From Arenibacter aquaticus (GTDB lineage: Bacteria; Bacteroidota; Bacteroidia; Flavobacteriales; Flavobacteriaceae): DNA of 64,000 nucleotides. Shown here piece by piece: positions 63,474 through 64,000 of the stretch. The notes below the pieces were generated by a model that was given only the letters and a program-made list of their open reading frames with translations, was not told where the DNA came from and made no database searches. The position numbers were made by a program, and so were the translations under genes. Every line of letters starts with the position of its first letter. Positions within the stretch are counted from its first letter, which is position 1. Location: assembly GCF_003957295.1 (NCBI RefSeq), contig NZ_RQPJ01000003.1, positions 565,135-629,134 on the forward strand. Direction: 5' to 3'.

Positions 63474-64000
63474 TCAATCTAATCTTTTTAAGTACTCTCT
63501 TGGGCTACAGCCAATCACTAACTTAAACTGTTTATTAAAATTTGAGATACTCTGGAAACCACTCATGAAACCGACTTCGGCAATATTAAACTGCCCCTCA
63601 CCCAAAAGCCTACAGGCATACCCTGTACGGTACTCGTTTAAATAAGCAAAGAATGTTCTTCTTGTAATTTTTTTAAAATATCTACAAAAGCCCTGATTGG
63701 TCATATTAACAAGGCTAGCCACTTCCGTCAACGATATAACTTTGTTAAAATTTAAATGAACGTAATTATAGATCAAATTTATTTTACGATAATCATTTTC
63801 CTTGTAGGCAGGTATGTAAGCAGGGCTTGTTATGTATTCATATGTTGGTTTTCTCCCCAAAATCTCAAATATAGATAATATATCAATAACGTTTTGCATA
63901 GGATTAGTACCCCTATACACTCTAAACATTTTGTCAGCAATGACTGAAATATCATTGCCGGTAAACTTCAACCCTCGTGAGGACTTATTAAAAAGTAATC
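63474..64000 (-). CDS. AraC-family regulator, N-terminus beyond the window
   Basis: About 175 C-terminal residues; the frame is open to the last base, so the start is outside. LLFNKSSRGLKFTG is typical of the linker after an N-terminal cupin, and two helix-turn-helix motifs follow: VISLTEVASLVNMTNQGFCR with YFKKITRRTFFAYLNEYR, and NIAEVGFMSGFQSISNFNKQ before FKLVIGCSPREYL. It is convergent with the nan cluster and likely one of its regulators, together with the AraC protein encoded at 53435-54292. Effector unknown. Confidence 0.88.
   Translation of the reverse strand, partial: LLFNKSSRGLKFTGNDISVIADKMFRVYRGTNPMQNVIDILSIFEILGRKPTYEYITSPAYIPAYKENDYRKINLIYNYVHLNFNKVISLTEVASLVNMTNQGFCRYFKKITRRTFFAYLNEYRTGYACRLLGEGQFNIAEVGFMSGFQSISNFNKQFKLVIGCSPREYLKRLD

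Noticed and set aside
1-64000. CRISPR arrays, rRNA genes, complete tRNA genes or a replication origin
   Set aside because: No regularly spaced repeats, rRNA-like blocks or cloverleaf beyond the tRNA-Asp 3' half were seen by eye; a covariance-model scan would be decisive.

Overview
The window looks like an accessory region of a marine member of the Bacteroidota, most likely Flavobacteriaceae. The reasons are AT-rich coding sequence, SusC/SusD pairs, a FecI/FecR-type ECF sigma and anti-sigma pair, many lipoprotein glycoside hydrolases and formylglycine-type sulfatases, and a Bacteroidota promoter of the TTTG-N20-TAnnTTTG type. No rRNA, CRISPR array or complete tRNA was recognised. Species cannot be named from this sequence alone.

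Layout. (A) 1-8.2 kb, + strand: a sulfatase fused to an SMP-30/gluconolactonase domain (cut by the window start), a second sulfatase, then a tight operon of FadR-type GntR regulator, PfkB-type 2-keto-3-deoxy sugar kinase, KDPG/KDPGal aldolase, galactonate dehydratase and GntP permease. This is a DeLey-Doudoroff type D-galactonate route, and the fused lactonase could supply the aldonate. (B) 8.2-17.4 kb: a scarred region with an ISL3-like transposase stump, vestigial integrase-site sequences, an aldehyde dehydrogenase, a decayed SusC/SusD/PKD-lipoprotein operon (internal deletion, frameshifts, an 11-base homopolymer), a redox group (beta-helix/cytochrome c fusion, di-haem peroxidase, membrane LytTR regulator) and a second aldehyde dehydrogenase fragment. 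(C) 17.4-43.5 kb, mostly - strand: an intact polysaccharide utilisation locus (PUL) with GH2, DUF5107-TPR, GH95, a GH95-like protein with altered active-site residues, a DUF6067-like protein, a PhyH dioxygenase, GH89, a TIM-barrel isomerase, SusD, SusC with an STN domain, FecR and an ECF sigma factor. (D) 43.5-45.6 kb: integration scar with an amidase remnant, the 3' half of a tRNA-Asp, and a frameshifted tyrosine integrase between direct repeats. (E) 45.8-53.2 kb, - strand: sulfatase, esterase D-like hydrolase, zinc alcohol dehydrogenase, AGE-type epimerase, FNR/[2Fe-2S] reductase and a ferritin-like putative di-iron protein, with a divergent AraC regulator. (F) 54.5-63.4 kb, + strand: N-acetylneuraminate lyase, sialate O-acetylesterase fusion, SGNH hydrolase, two sialidases, a sulfatase and a creatininase-family hydrolase, followed by a convergent AraC gene cut by the window end.

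How it may work together. Blocks E and F plausibly harvest and catabolise decorated sialic acids. Sialidases release them, esterases and sulfatases strip substituents, NanA cleaves to the ManNAc level, and the AGE-family epimerase converts ManNAc to GlcNAc. The most unusual part is the oxygenase/reductase pair next to an alcohol dehydrogenase and an esterase-D-like hydrolase. Its gene content parallels P450-based methyl-sugar O-demethylation with formaldehyde disposal, but a non-haem di-iron protein would replace the P450. That reading is an inference. Block C carries GH89, GH95 and GH2 enzymes, which also fit animal-type or otherwise complex fucosylated and aminosugar-containing glycans. No sialic-acid transporter or ManNAc/GlcNAc kinase lies inside the window.
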